In this document: positions 27,375 through 35,469 of the stretch, in pieces | Layout: each line of letters opens with the position of its first letter | Numbering within the stretch: position 1 is the stretch's first letter | NCBI GenBank assembly: GCA_002311745.1 | Contig: DBZL01000030.1 | Coordinates: 1 to 36,404 of the forward strand | DNA from: Phycisphaerales bacterium UBA1161 | GTDB taxonomy: Bacteria > Planctomycetota > Phycisphaerae > Tepidisphaerales > Tepidisphaeraceae | Direction of reading: 5' to 3' | Length of the DNA stretch: 36,404 nucleotides | Notes under the pieces: model-generated | Databases searched by the model: none | Told to the model about the DNA's origin: nothing | Seen by the model: only the letters and a program-made list of their open reading frames with translations | Translations under genes and position numbers: made by a program

Positions 27375-28749
27375 CGAACAGCCCGGTGGAAGAGGAATAC
27401 CCCGTCGGAGGGGGTTGGCCGGCGCGCATCGCTTGGCGGATCTCCGGCGGCAGCGCCCAGCCATAGCCCGTCAAATCCCGCCGGTACACCACCTTGGCCG
27501 GCGTCTGGCGGCCGTCCACGACGATGCGGACGCGCTTGAAAGATCGACCATCTCCGCTGACGGCCACGATATCAGCCGAATAAACGAACGATCGGGAGGT
27601 TATCGCCCCCGCAATGCCCAGCGCCTTGCTGCTGGGCAAAGCGGTGAAAACCCAGGCGATGCTGCCGGTGTTGGCGTTGCCGCGCGCGGCGATCAACGTG
27701 TCGGCATCGCCCTGGCTCAGGCCCGGCAGGCACATCAGCACCGCCTCCGCCGCCGTGTTGACGTTGATCAATCCCTGGATTTGCGGGGCGTTGCTGGTGG
27801 TCAATTGGTCGGCGACTTGGCCGAACTCCGCCGCGGTCATGCCGCTGGCCAGGAAGAAAGCGCCCATGTTGGCAAAGGCCGAACCGCGCCCGCCGGCAAT
27901 TCGCGGGGCGATCCGACCGATGATCTGAGCGGCGCGGTTGGCGGACAGGGCTCTAGTCAGAACCCGCTGCAAGCGCGGCAGGTTGGAGCTGTTGACGTTG
28001 ATTCGCGCGCTGCCGCCGGCGGTGGTGTTCGGTTCCCAGCTATAACAGGTGAGATCGTTGAAGATGCCGCGTCCGGCGTCGTTGGCGCTGTTGAACATCG
28101 CGGAAGTGCCGCCGGCGGCGCTCTCCGCCTCGTCGATCACGCCGTCGCGGTTCAGGTCGTAATCAAACAGCAGTTGCGCCGTGACCCCCTTGACCAGCAT
28201 CAATTCTTCCACGGTCTCAAACGGTGAATTCTTGCAATCGTACGGCTCGGGAAGGGACTCGTAATAATCGCTTTGGGCGCCATAAGGGGTAGGCTGGCTG
28301 CCGCTGCTGCGCCAATCGTAAATGGGGTCGGCGACGTCCACCGTCATGTTGGGAAGCGCCAGGAGCTGGTCGGTGCTGGCCGTGTTCAGGTTGAGCTTGC
28401 CGGCTTCGTCGACGATGCCGAAATCGTAGTTCTGACTGCCGGCGGCGCTGGGACGCAGCAGCCAGAAATACCCGCTGCCGAGCTGAATGGCCTCGGCGGG
28501 AACCTGCGTAATCGTGATCGCGTCGCCGGGATTGGATTCGACCATGGCCAACACCCATTGCTCCGCCCCTTGCTCGATGGCATCCGCCTGGGCGTAGGAA
28601 AGGCGATTGGCCGAGGCAATGGCCTCGGTGCGCATGTTGCGCGCAAAAACCAGCGCCAGCCCGGCCAGCACCACCATGATCCCCAGGGCGGTGATGAGGA
28701 TCACGCCGCGGCGGCGACCATGCCGAGTTGCGACGGCGGCGCGCTTCAT
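27361..28749 (-). CDS. gspK: Pseudopilin GspK
   Basis: The 462-residue protein fits GspK, the large minor pseudopilin at the pilus tip. The prepilin leader ends RHGRRRG-VILITALGIM (cleavage after Gly15). There is no Glu at position 5 of the mature helix, the rule for GspK. The mature helix runs to about residue 38. EAGKLNLNTASTDQLLALPN and FETVEELMLVKGVTAQLL are typical of the family's alpha domain, and DYDLNRDGVIDEAES looks like a Ca-binding loop. The ATG overlaps the gspJ stop by ATGA. Confidence 0.93.
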   Translation of the reverse strand: MKRAAVATRHGRRRGVILITALGIMVVLAGLALVFARNMRTEAIASANRLSYAQADAIEQGAEQWVLAMVESNPGDAITITQVPAEAIQLGSGYFWLLRPSAAGSQNYDFGIVDEAGKLNLNTASTDQLLALPNMTVDVADPIYDWRSSGSQPTPYGAQSDYYESLPEPYDCKNSPFETVEELMLVKGVTAQLLFDYDLNRDGVIDEAESAAGGTSAMFNSANDAGRGIFNDLTCYSWEPNTTAGGSARINVNSSNLPRLQRVLTRALSANRAAQIIGRIAPRIAGGRGSAFANMGAFFLASGMTAAEFGQVADQLTTSNAPQIQGLINVNTAAEAVLMCLPGLSQGDADTLIAARGNANTGSIAWVFTALPSSKALGIAGAITSRSFVYSADIVAVSGDGRSFKRVRIVVDGRQTPAKVVYRRDLTGYGWALPPEIRQAMRAGQPPPTGYSSSTGLFGGSL

Positions 28750-29456
28750 GGCATCAGTTCTCCGGTGTTGACGTTTTCATCCTGGGCCGCGGTCGAGCAC
28801 GACAGCGTAAAAACCCGCGTAAAACGCAGCGTGCGCATGTCCTGTCCTGTCGCGCCCCCCGCCGCGGTGGGACGCTGCAATTCCAGCGTCACTTCCACGG
28901 CCACGGGAATGGTGTTGTCCTCCTGCGTCGAATCCCACGTGTCCTGCCACTGCGAGCCGGTGAAGTAACTCAGGCTGAGCGACGACACGCCGCGGCAAAT
29001 GATCTCCTCGTCCGGATCCACCTGGATCTCCGAAAGCAGATTGCGCGTGACGCGGCGCACCAGAACGTGATCGGTTCCATCGGGCGTGGTTTGGACGGTC
29101 AATTCGACCTGCTTGATTTCGCCGTTGCCGTCGACGTGGTCGGGGCCGTCGGAGGTGGTGAAGAAGATCAGGTCGTCGGCCTCGTGGCCGCGGTCATCCT
29201 GGCTCTGCGTGCCTTCGAAAGTTCCCGCCAGCACGCCGCCGGACGTCAGGGCGTTTTGCAGATCCGTGCGTAAGAATTCCATGGCCAACTCGGCCGTCCG
29301 CGGCGGCTCGACCGCGGCCGTCGCGCTGTCGGAAGCGCGAAAAGCGATGCGCAGGCTGGCGTACAGCGACAGCGCCACAACGGTGACCATCCCCATCGCC
29401 AACGTCAGTTCGATCAGCGTGAATCCTGCCCGGGATGTGCCGGCCGGCCGCCTCAT
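28746..29456 (-). CDS. gspJ: Pseudopilin GspJ
   Basis: A 236-residue minor pseudopilin. The leader MRRPAGTSRAG ends at Gly11, followed by FTLIELTLAMGMVTVVAL with Glu at mature position 5. The soluble part has AELAMEFLRTDLQNAL and a Thr/Asp-rich beta region, as in GspJ. It is thought to sit at the pilus tip with GspK and GspI. The ATG (29456) overlaps the end of gspI by ATGA; AGGGGG lies 11 nt upstream. A longer frame upstream has no likeness. Confidence 0.88.
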   Translation of the reverse strand: MRRPAGTSRAGFTLIELTLAMGMVTVVALSLYASLRIAFRASDSATAAVEPPRTAELAMEFLRTDLQNALTSGGVLAGTFEGTQSQDDRGHEADDLIFFTTSDGPDHVDGNGEIKQVELTVQTTPDGTDHVLVRRVTRNLLSEIQVDPDEEIICRGVSSLSLSYFTGSQWQDTWDSTQEDNTIPVAVEVTLELQRPTAAGGATGQDMRTLRFTRVFTLSCSTAAQDENVNTGELMP

Positions 29457-29896
29457 GATGTTGATTGCCCCCTGACGTAGGCCAGCGTCGTGACGGTGAC
29501 GGAATTCTCCCGCCCGCGCGCCGTCCAAACCACGCGCAGATCGATCTGCTGCAGGGACTGGCTGGTATTGTCCAGGGTCCAAGGTTGCACTGTTGCCTCC
29601 CAGCGGTAGGCGGGCCAATCGGAACCGAAATCGCCGGATAGATTCCCCTGCTGCCACTGGCCGTTGGCGACGATCTCCGCCAGCTTGGACTGGGCAAGCC
29701 CGGTGGCCTCGGTGCGGCGCCGCGCGGCGTCGGCCACGCTGCCGGCGACCGTGATGCCCTGCATCATCACCGGAAAAACGATGGCCAAGAGCATCAGCGT
29801 GGCTAGGACCTCGATGAGCGTGAATCCGCGGCGACGACGGAACCCCGGATGTACATCCGGGGCTACGGCGGCTGTGGGAAGCCTACGGCAGCTCAT
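29453..29896 (-). CDS. gspI: Pseudopilin GspI
   Basis: A 147-residue minor pseudopilin. Cleavage should follow Gly24 (RRRRG-FTLIEVLATLMLLAI, Glu at mature position 5). The leader is unusually long (24 residues; 6-15 is typical) because residues 10-19 (AVAPDVHPGF) come from a palindromic DNA insert. ATGLAQSKLAEIVANGQWQ is the typical GspI block. The ATG overlaps the gspH stop by ATGA. Whether the longer leader affects processing is not known. Confidence 0.87.
   Translation of the reverse strand: MSCRRLPTAAVAPDVHPGFRRRRGFTLIEVLATLMLLAIVFPVMMQGITVAGSVADAARRRTEATGLAQSKLAEIVANGQWQQGNLSGDFGSDWPAYRWEATVQPWTLDNTSQSLQQIDLRVVWTARGRENSVTVTTLAYVRGQSTS
29843..29862. repeat. Palindromic element in the gspI 5' end
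   Basis: A perfect 20-bp palindrome (ccccggatgt/acatccgggg), flanked by gctacgg, matches the element in the thrC 3' end at 17445-17468 except for two paired changes that preserve the palindrome. It encodes VAPDVHPG in the GspI leader. Confidence 0.75.
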
Positions 29897-30390
29897 GGCG
29901 TCGCCTCCCCCGTCGGTACGACGCGGAACGTCTCCGTGGCCGATGCGCACGCCACTTCGACCTTGTCGCCGAACTGGCCGGTGAGACGAACGTGGGCCGC
30001 ATCGGTGCGGCCGCTTGGCTGGAACTGCACGTACTGGCCGTCCTGCTGCTGCGGAGCGTCCACGGTCATCTGCACGCCCTGGGCGAGGGTGAAGCGCTGT
30101 CCGTAATCATTTGGCGGCGGGGCAAAAACGGCGCCGCTCTGTGCCGTCAACCAAACCTGGCGGGCCGAAGGATCGAAGTTGAGCCGATAGACGCGCCCTT
30201 CGCTCATGGCCGCGGTGCGCGCGTACTGCGCCAGGCCGACGATCAGAGCGGCGCTGTCCTTGGTTCTGCGTCCGGCAGCAAACCCGCGCAGCGACGGCGC
30301 GACCATCGCGGCCACCAGGGCGATGATCCCCAAGACCAGGATCAGCTCCACCAGCGTGAAGGCGCGGAAGTTGGAACGCGGCAGGTTCAT
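29893..30390 (-). CDS. gspH: Pseudopilin GspH
   Basis: A 165-residue minor pseudopilin: leader MNLPRSNFRA, then FTLVELILVLGIIALVAAMV (Glu at mature position 5). RTKDSAALIVGLAQYARTAA and EGRVYRLNFDPSARQVWL are the GspH pattern. The residue before the cut is Ala10, not Gly, which prepilin peptidases often accept poorly. A TTG lies two codons before the ATG. It starts 15 nt after the gspG stop and ends overlapping gspI. In other systems it primes pseudopilus growth. Confidence 0.88.
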   Translation of the reverse strand: MNLPRSNFRAFTLVELILVLGIIALVAAMVAPSLRGFAAGRRTKDSAALIVGLAQYARTAAMSEGRVYRLNFDPSARQVWLTAQSGAVFAPPPNDYGQRFTLAQGVQMTVDAPQQQDGQYVQFQPSGRTDAAHVRLTGQFGDKVEVACASATETFRVVPTGEATP

Positions 30391-30405
30391 GGTCAACTTG
30401 GCGGT

Positions 30406-30849
30406 TTAGGGCAGGATGTTATCCGCGGTGCCTTCCTGGCCGCTCGGGCCGCAGGACAACAGGTCGTAATCCTTGCCGTTGCCCGGGCACCGGTAAACGT
30501 AAGGGTGGCCCCACGGATCCACCGGGATTTTGTCCAAGACCGCTTTCCACTCCGGCAAATTGCCGGGATTCTGCACCAGAGCGGCCAGGCCCTCTTCGGT
30601 CGTGGGGAAGCGGCCATTGTCGATCTCGAAAGCGGTCAGTGCGGTATTGATGGTGTTGAGGTCCTGCTTTGCGGCGGTGCGCTGGGCCTGTTCCCTGCGG
30701 CCCACCACTTTGAGCGCAACCGTGGTCGCCAGAATCGCCAGGATCACCAGCACCAGCAGCAGCTCAATCAGGGTGAACGCGCGGCGGGCACTGCGGCGAA
30801 AGGGTCGATGCGAATCGCAAACGGGCATAAAGGCTCCAAGTTCGGTCAT
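30406..30849 (-). CDS. gspG: Major pseudopilin GspG
   Basis: GspG is the main subunit of the pseudopilus. The 147-residue product has a prepilin leader ending SARRA, then FTLIELLLVLVILAILAT with Glu at mature position 5. It continues with INTALTAFEIDNGRFPTTEE, LAALVQNP, PVDPWGHPYVYRCPG and the C-terminal YDLLSCGPSGQEG, the Ca-binding loop region of GspG. The residue before the cut is Ala24, not Gly. Two starts are possible: the first ATG overlaps the gspF stop by ATGA (AGGA 9 nt upstream); the second (30828, GGAG 5 nt upstream) gives a shorter leader. Confidence 0.95.
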   Translation of the reverse strand: MTELGAFMPVCDSHRPFRRSARRAFTLIELLLVLVILAILATTVALKVVGRREQAQRTAAKQDLNTINTALTAFEIDNGRFPTTEEGLAALVQNPGNLPEWKAVLDKIPVDPWGHPYVYRCPGNGKDYDLLSCGPSGQEGTADNILP

Positions 30850-32087
30850 TTGATCAGGTCCTGAAGGTCGAGGATGGGCAGGAGCATGCTGACGACGATG
30901 GTGCCGATGGTGGCCGCCATGAAAAAGAGCATGGCCGGCTCAGCCACCGAAACCAGCAGCCGCAGTTGCCGGTCCAGATCGGCTTCGTAGGCCGCGGCCA
31001 GACGCAGCAACTCCTTGTCCAAGCGGCCGGTTTCCTCGGCGACGGCTATCATTTCCACCACGGACGCCGGAAAGAGCAGCGGGCTGGTCGCCAGGCTCTG
31101 GCTCAGCGGGGCGCCGCGCTGCACCTGTTCGATGGCGTGTGAGACGGTGTCGGCCAGGGTCTGATTGCCGATGGCTTCGCGGGCCACCCGCAGCGACGCA
31201 ATCAGCGGCACGCCGGCGCCCACCAGCGTTCCCAGCATCCGCGCAAAACGCACCAGGGCAAAGTGGGCGATGACGCGGCCCAGCAGCGGGATCGAGAGCA
31301 TCGTCACTTCCAATCGCCGCCGACCGCCCCGCGTGGCGATGGCCCGGCGAAAGGCCACGAACGCGATAATGACGATCACCGCCACGACCAGGACGTAGCG
31401 CTTGACTAGGTTGCTGATCCCGATGATCAGTTGCGTCAATGCCGGCAGGCTTCCGCCCAGGGCGGAAAAAATCCCGCTGAATTTCGGAATGAAAAACGTC
31501 ATCAAAAAGACCATCACGCCGATGGCCAGCAAAAAGAGAATGATCGGATAGACCATCGCGGCTTTGACTTTCCCCTTGAGGTCCTGCTCGCGGGTGCGGA
31601 AGTCGGCGATCTGGCCGAGGACGACGTCGAGGAACCCGCCGGCTTCGCCGGCGCGGACCATGGCGACGTAAACGTTGGAAAAACTCCTGGGCCATTTGGC
31701 CAGGGCATCGGCCAAGGCCGTGCCGCCCACCACGTCATCGTGAATGTGGCCGCAAAGCTGCTTGGTCGCGGGATGCGATGCTTCGCGCCGCAACAGCGAC
31801 AGCCCCCGTGCCAGCGGCACGCCGCCGGCCAGGAGGCTGGCCAATTCGCGCGTGAACGCCTCCACCGCGCGGGCGGGGACGCGGCCCAGACGCGATGCCG
31901 CAGCCTCCACCGCGGCCGCCTGGGCCTTCTTGGCCGCGGCGTTGGCATCCTCCGCCTGGTCGATGCTCACCGCGTGCAGGCCCCGGCGCGACATCTCGGC
32001 GATGGCGGCGGCACGCGTATCGGAAGCGAGCGTGCCGCTGGTCAGGCGGCCCTCCTTGTTCAGTGCTGTATAGGCGAATACCGACAT
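30846..32087 (-). CDS. gspF: Inner-membrane platform protein GspF
   Basis: GspF anchors the secretion platform and interacts with the GspE ATPase. The 413-residue protein opens with FAYTALNKEGRLTSGTLASD and has two T2SSF domains (about 75-200 and 275-400), each with a helical hairpin (LASLLAGGVPLARGLSLLRR; GTLVGAGVPLIASLRVAREA). Three membrane segments are visible, near residues 180-200 (YPIILFLLAIGVMVFLMTFF), about 230-250 and 385-405. It ends LLPILDLQDLIK. The ATG lies 4 nt after the gspE stop and its own stop overlaps gspG. Confidence 0.95.
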   Translation of the reverse strand: MSVFAYTALNKEGRLTSGTLASDTRAAAIAEMSRRGLHAVSIDQAEDANAAAKKAQAAAVEAAASRLGRVPARAVEAFTRELASLLAGGVPLARGLSLLRREASHPATKQLCGHIHDDVVGGTALADALAKWPRSFSNVYVAMVRAGEAGGFLDVVLGQIADFRTREQDLKGKVKAAMVYPIILFLLAIGVMVFLMTFFIPKFSGIFSALGGSLPALTQLIIGISNLVKRYVLVVAVIVIIAFVAFRRAIATRGGRRRLEVTMLSIPLLGRVIAHFALVRFARMLGTLVGAGVPLIASLRVAREAIGNQTLADTVSHAIEQVQRGAPLSQSLATSPLLFPASVVEMIAVAEETGRLDKELLRLAAAYEADLDRQLRLLVSVAEPAMLFFMAATIGTIVVSMLLPILDLQDLIK

Positions 32088-32091
32088 CGCT

Positions 32092-33834
32092 TCACTTTCC
32101 CGTCGTGTCCACCGGCCCCATGCTGATGGCCAATTCCTCGTCCTTGGTCGTCCGAATCACTTCTTCAACCGTGGTGCGCCCCTCGCGGATCAGCCGCCAG
32201 CCGTCATCCCGCAAACTGCTCATGCCCTGCCGCGTCGCCACCTTGCGCAGCTCGCGCGAGCTGGACCGCGAGAGAATCAGGGCGCGGATTTCGTCCGTAA
32301 CGGGCATCATTTCGAAGACCCCCTGGCGGCCGTGATAACCCGTGCCTTGGCAGCTTCGGCAGCCGGCGCCCCGGTAAACCACCTCCGGCACCTCGCGGCC
32401 GAATTCGCCGCGCAGCTTCTGCACCTCATCGCCCGGCAGCGGCTCCTTGCACTGCAGGCAGATCAGGCGCACCAGGCGCTGGGCGGCCACCATCTCCAAC
32501 GAGGAAGCGACCAGATACGGCTCGACGCCCATATCCACCAAGCGCGTGGTGGCGCTGGGAGCGTCGTTGGTGTGCAGCGTGCTGAAGACCAGGTGGCCGG
32601 TCAAAGACGCCTGCACGGCGATCTCCGCCGTCTCGCGGTCGCGGATTTCGCCGATCAGCACCACGTCCGGATCGTGACGCAGGATCGAGCGCAATCCGGC
32701 GGCGAAGGTTAAGCCGGATTTGACGTTCACCTGAATCTGGTTGATCCCGCGCAATTGGTACTCGACGGGGTCCTCAATGGTGATGATTTTCAGGTCGGCC
32801 TTGTTGATCTTGGACAGCGCCGCGTACAGCGTCGTGGTCTTGCCCGAGCCGGTCGGGCCGGTCACCAGGATGATCCCGTGAGGCAGATCGAGCACGCGTT
32901 GCCAGGCGCGGTTGTCGCGCGGCGACATGCCCAGGTGTTCCAGGCCCAACAGCGTATCGCCCCGGTCGAGGATGCGCAGGACCACCGCCTCGCCGTAAAT
33001 CATGGGAATCACGCTGACGCGGAGGTCGATCTCGCGGCCGGCAATCCTCAGGCGAATGCGGCCGTCCTGCGGCAGTCGCTTTTCCGCGATGTCCAGGTGG
33101 CTGAGGATTTTGAGCCGCGACACGATGGCCGCCTGGAACTTGCGCACCTGCGGCGGAATGTTGGCCTCCTGCAACACGCCGTCGATGCGATAACGCACCC
33201 GAAGCTGGTTCTCGAACGGCTCGACGTGCACGTCCGTGGCGCGCAGCTCCAGGGCTTCGGCCATCACCTGGTTGACGAAGCGCACGATCGACGCGTCCTG
33301 GGCGGCGTGGGTCAGGTCCAGCTCGCTGTCGGCCTGCTCTTCCAGAACCTTGACCGCGTCGTCGTCCGCCCCGCCGAGCGATTGCAGCGTGTCCGCGCCG
33401 ACGCCCAGGTATTTCTTGATGAAGCGGTCGATCTCGGCCGAGGGAGCCAGGACCGCATGCACGTCAAAGCCCGTGGCCAAGCGCAGCTCGTCCAGGCCGG
33501 TCGTGTCGAAGACGTGGCAGGTGACCACCGCCACCCCGTCGCCGTCGCCGCTGGGGGCCAGGGGCATCAGCTTGCGGTCAATCAGGATGCGCGCCGGGAA
33601 TTTGGCCAGGAATTCCTTGGACGGAGCGCACTGCGCCGAATCCTTTTCCAGATCGACATAGGGGATGTCGTAATAGGCGGCCAGCGCACGGAGGATTTTT
33701 TCCTCCGATGCGCCGGCCGCCTGGCGCCAGGCGTCGTCCAGCGATTTGCCGGCGGCGACGGCCTGGGTGATCTGCTCGGCGGCCTGAGCGTCGAGCAGTC
33801 CATCCCGCGTTAACTTGGCAAGCACGTCAAGCAC
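32092..33834 (-). CDS. gspE: Secretion ATPase GspE
   Basis: GspE powers pseudopilus assembly in the cytoplasm. The 580-residue protein has an N-terminal T2SSE_N domain (about 1-150), then the ATPase: Walker A GPTGSGKTTT, Asp box TIEDPVEY, Walker B VVLIGEIRDRETAEIA, His box TLHTNDAPSATTRL. A tetra-Cys zinc site (CLQC ... CRSC, with GTGYHGR) follows, as in classic GspE. The start is a GTG with GGAAAGAGA just upstream; it begins 12 nt after the end of the Gly-rich gene. Confidence 0.97.
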   Translation of the reverse strand: MLDVLAKLTRDGLLDAQAAEQITQAVAAGKSLDDAWRQAAGASEEKILRALAAYYDIPYVDLEKDSAQCAPSKEFLAKFPARILIDRKLMPLAPSGDGDGVAVVTCHVFDTTGLDELRLATGFDVHAVLAPSAEIDRFIKKYLGVGADTLQSLGGADDDAVKVLEEQADSELDLTHAAQDASIVRFVNQVMAEALELRATDVHVEPFENQLRVRYRIDGVLQEANIPPQVRKFQAAIVSRLKILSHLDIAEKRLPQDGRIRLRIAGREIDLRVSVIPMIYGEAVVLRILDRGDTLLGLEHLGMSPRDNRAWQRVLDLPHGIILVTGPTGSGKTTTLYAALSKINKADLKIITIEDPVEYQLRGINQIQVNVKSGLTFAAGLRSILRHDPDVVLIGEIRDRETAEIAVQASLTGHLVFSTLHTNDAPSATTRLVDMGVEPYLVASSLEMVAAQRLVRLICLQCKEPLPGDEVQKLRGEFGREVPEVVYRGAGCRSCQGTGYHGRQGVFEMMPVTDEIRALILSRSSSRELRKVATRQGMSSLRDDGWRLIREGRTTVEEVIRTTKDEELAISMGPVDTTGK

Positions 33835-33846
33835 GGTCTCTTTCCG

Positions 33847-34437
33847 TCAATCCAACATGCCGTTGAGCACGAGCTGCGCCTCCTGCCGCTGGGTCAGCAG
33901 ATCGCGCAGGTCCTGCTGGGCCTTGACCAGATCGGCCCGGGCCTTGGTGCGGGCCTGGCGCAGGGCTTCCAGCTTGACCTTAATCTGGTCCGGCGTGGAG
34001 GCGGTGTTGTCCAGCGTGTCGCGCAGATCGGAAATCGCCGATTGCATGGGCGATTCCGGCTGCGTGGACGGAGCCGCAGCGCCATCGCGGTTGCGATTGC
34101 GACCGCCGCCGAACATGCCCCTGCCGCCGAAGCCGCCCGCGTCGCGCTGAAGCTGAAACACCGCTTCGATCTTGGGCTGCAGAACGGCAAACTCCTCATC
34201 GCTGGCGCCAAGCTGCTCCTGGAGGCGCTGCAGCATGCGTTGGCGGAACTGAGCCGGATCACGCCGACCGCCCCCGCCGCCACCACCGCCGCCACCGCCG
34301 CCCCCACCGCCGCCACCGCCGCCACCGGCCGGCGGAGTGCCACCGCCGCCGTTATCCACCTGGCTCAGGACCGGCAAGGTCAACAAGCCCAGCAGGGCGA
34401 CCATCGTCACCCATTGCATCTTCTTCAACACCGCCAT
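33847..34437 (-). CDS. Secreted Gly-rich protein ahead of gspE
   Basis: A 196-residue protein with a signal sequence (MAVLKKMQWVTMVALLGLLT, cut near VLSQ) and a run of 20 Gly before RRDPAQF. The rest is helical and Gln/Arg-rich: FRQRMLQRLQEQLGASDEEF, AVLQPKIEAVFQLQRDAG, then a second Gly-rich stretch, then LRDTLDNTASTPDQIKVKLE and a coiled coil ending NGMLD. The middle block is like small planctomycete envelope proteins of the Spy/LTxxQ type. AGGAG lies 7 nt upstream of the ATG. Its place between the Spy-like gene and gspE suggests a periplasmic partner in the same stress or secretion circuit; that is inference. Confidence 0.75.
   Translation of the reverse strand: MAVLKKMQWVTMVALLGLLTLPVLSQVDNGGGGTPPAGGGGGGGGGGGGGGGGGGGGRRDPAQFRQRMLQRLQEQLGASDEEFAVLQPKIEAVFQLQRDAGGFGGRGMFGGGRNRNRDGAAAPSTQPESPMQSAISDLRDTLDNTASTPDQIKVKLEALRQARTKARADLVKAQQDLRDLLTQRQEAQLVLNGMLD
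34267..34326. repeat. GGN codon tract (20 Gly)
   Basis: Twenty consecutive Gly codons (GGT, GGC, GGG mixed, on the minus strand) in the Gly-rich secreted protein. The tract is imperfect at the DNA level (ggc/ggt units), which limits slippage, but its length may still vary between strains. Confidence 0.8.
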
Positions 34438-34481
34438 ACGCTCGCTCCTTTCGGAAAAATGGAGTGATAAGGCCGCCCTGA

Positions 34482-34991
34482 TCAGGCGCCGCCTGCGCCC
34501 GCCGGGCGCGTCGTCGATCTCACCGTCGCCGGCCCCCACGGGCCGCGATGCTCGTGAATATCCTTGGTCAATTCATCCCATTTGGCCTTCTGTGAATCAT
34601 CCAGCAGCGCTCGACTGCGCTGAACGGCGTCGTGCATCAGCGCTTGCCTGTCCTTGTCCAGGGCGTCGCGCTTGGCGTGATAGTCATCAAGTATCTTGTC
34701 GTACGCCGCCCGCTGCTGATCGTTCAGTAAATGCACGATGGCCTCATCGCGCTCGTGGGACAGCGATCTCCGACGGTCGGACATCTCCGCCCACTTTTGC
34801 TGCATGGGCACCCAAATCGCGTCCATCTGCTGGTGCTGCTGGGTCGTGAGATTCAACTGGTCGGCAACCCAGGAACGGTGATGCCTGGGGAAGATGAAGC
34901 CGGGCGAGTACGGCGCGGTCACCCAGCCGATGGCCAGCCCCGCCACGAGCACCAACACCGCCGTCACGATGAAAATGATTTGTTTTCGCAT
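34482..34991 (-). CDS. Spy/CpxP-like periplasmic protein
   Basis: A 169-residue protein with one N-terminal membrane segment or signal anchor (about 5-24, IIFIVTAVLVLVAGLAIGWV). The rest is helical with three LTxxQ-like repeats: LNLTTQQHQQMDAIW, LLNDQQRAAYDKIL and LLDDSQKAKWDEL. This matches the periplasmic heavy-metal-sensor/Spy/CpxP family, chaperones or sensors of envelope stress. It sits 16 nt after the anti-sigma gene and probably senses or binds unfolded envelope proteins to signal to it. No Shine-Dalgarno is obvious. The longer upstream frame lacks likeness. Confidence 0.8.
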   Translation of the reverse strand: MRKQIIFIVTAVLVLVAGLAIGWVTAPYSPGFIFPRHHRSWVADQLNLTTQQHQQMDAIWVPMQQKWAEMSDRRRSLSHERDEAIVHLLNDQQRAAYDKILDDYHAKRDALDKDRQALMHDAVQRSRALLDDSQKAKWDELTKDIHEHRGPWGPATVRSTTRPAGAGGA

Positions 34992-35007
34992 GCGCAAAAC
35001 CCCACGA

Positions 35008-35451
35008 TCACGGCACATCTTCCGGACGGCCAGAGGCATCGGCCAGGTACTGGACGGCAGCGGGCGTGCTGGCATCAACCGACGCCGAGTCCGCAGGGGC
35101 GGCCAGTTCCATCCACGGGGGCGGAGCTGCGGTCGTTCGGCCCATCCGCGCCAGCAGGATCGAGCAGACCAGAAGCACCGCCGCGGCCGCGGCACTGGTA
35201 AAGCGGGCAATACGCACAATCCCCTCATCCATGATGACATCCACCCTTCGGTGCAGCCGATGCATGGAAATCTGCGAAAGCCGAGGCTGCTGGGCGGATG
35301 CGAAAAGCCCCGACAACGCCCGAAGCTGCGCCAACTCCGCCGCGCACACGGAGCATTGCTGAAGATGACGCTCGACCGCCGCGCGCCCCTGCGCATCTAA
35401 CTCGCCGTCGTGGTAGGCGCCTAGCTGCTGGCTGAATGGACAATCGCTCAT
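35008..35451 (-). CDS. Zinc-finger anti-sigma factor
   Basis: A 147-residue membrane-bound anti-sigma factor. The N-terminal zf-HC2 (ZAS) domain has HDGEL near residue 15 and H-x3-C-x2-C at His29, Cys33 and Cys36 (ERHLQQCSVCAAE). A single membrane helix lies at about 82-102 (AAAAAVLLVCSILLA), with a short periplasmic tail. It lies 18 nt after the ECF sigma gene and would hold that sigma factor inactive until an envelope signal releases it. Confidence 0.92.
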   Translation of the reverse strand: MSDCPFSQQLGAYHDGELDAQGRAAVERHLQQCSVCAAELAQLRALSGLFASAQQPRLSQISMHRLHRRVDVIMDEGIVRIARFTSAAAAAVLLVCSILLARMGRTTAAPPPWMELAAPADSASVDASTPAAVQYLADASGRPEDVP

Positions 35452-35469
35452 GGCTCTAACCCCATCGGT

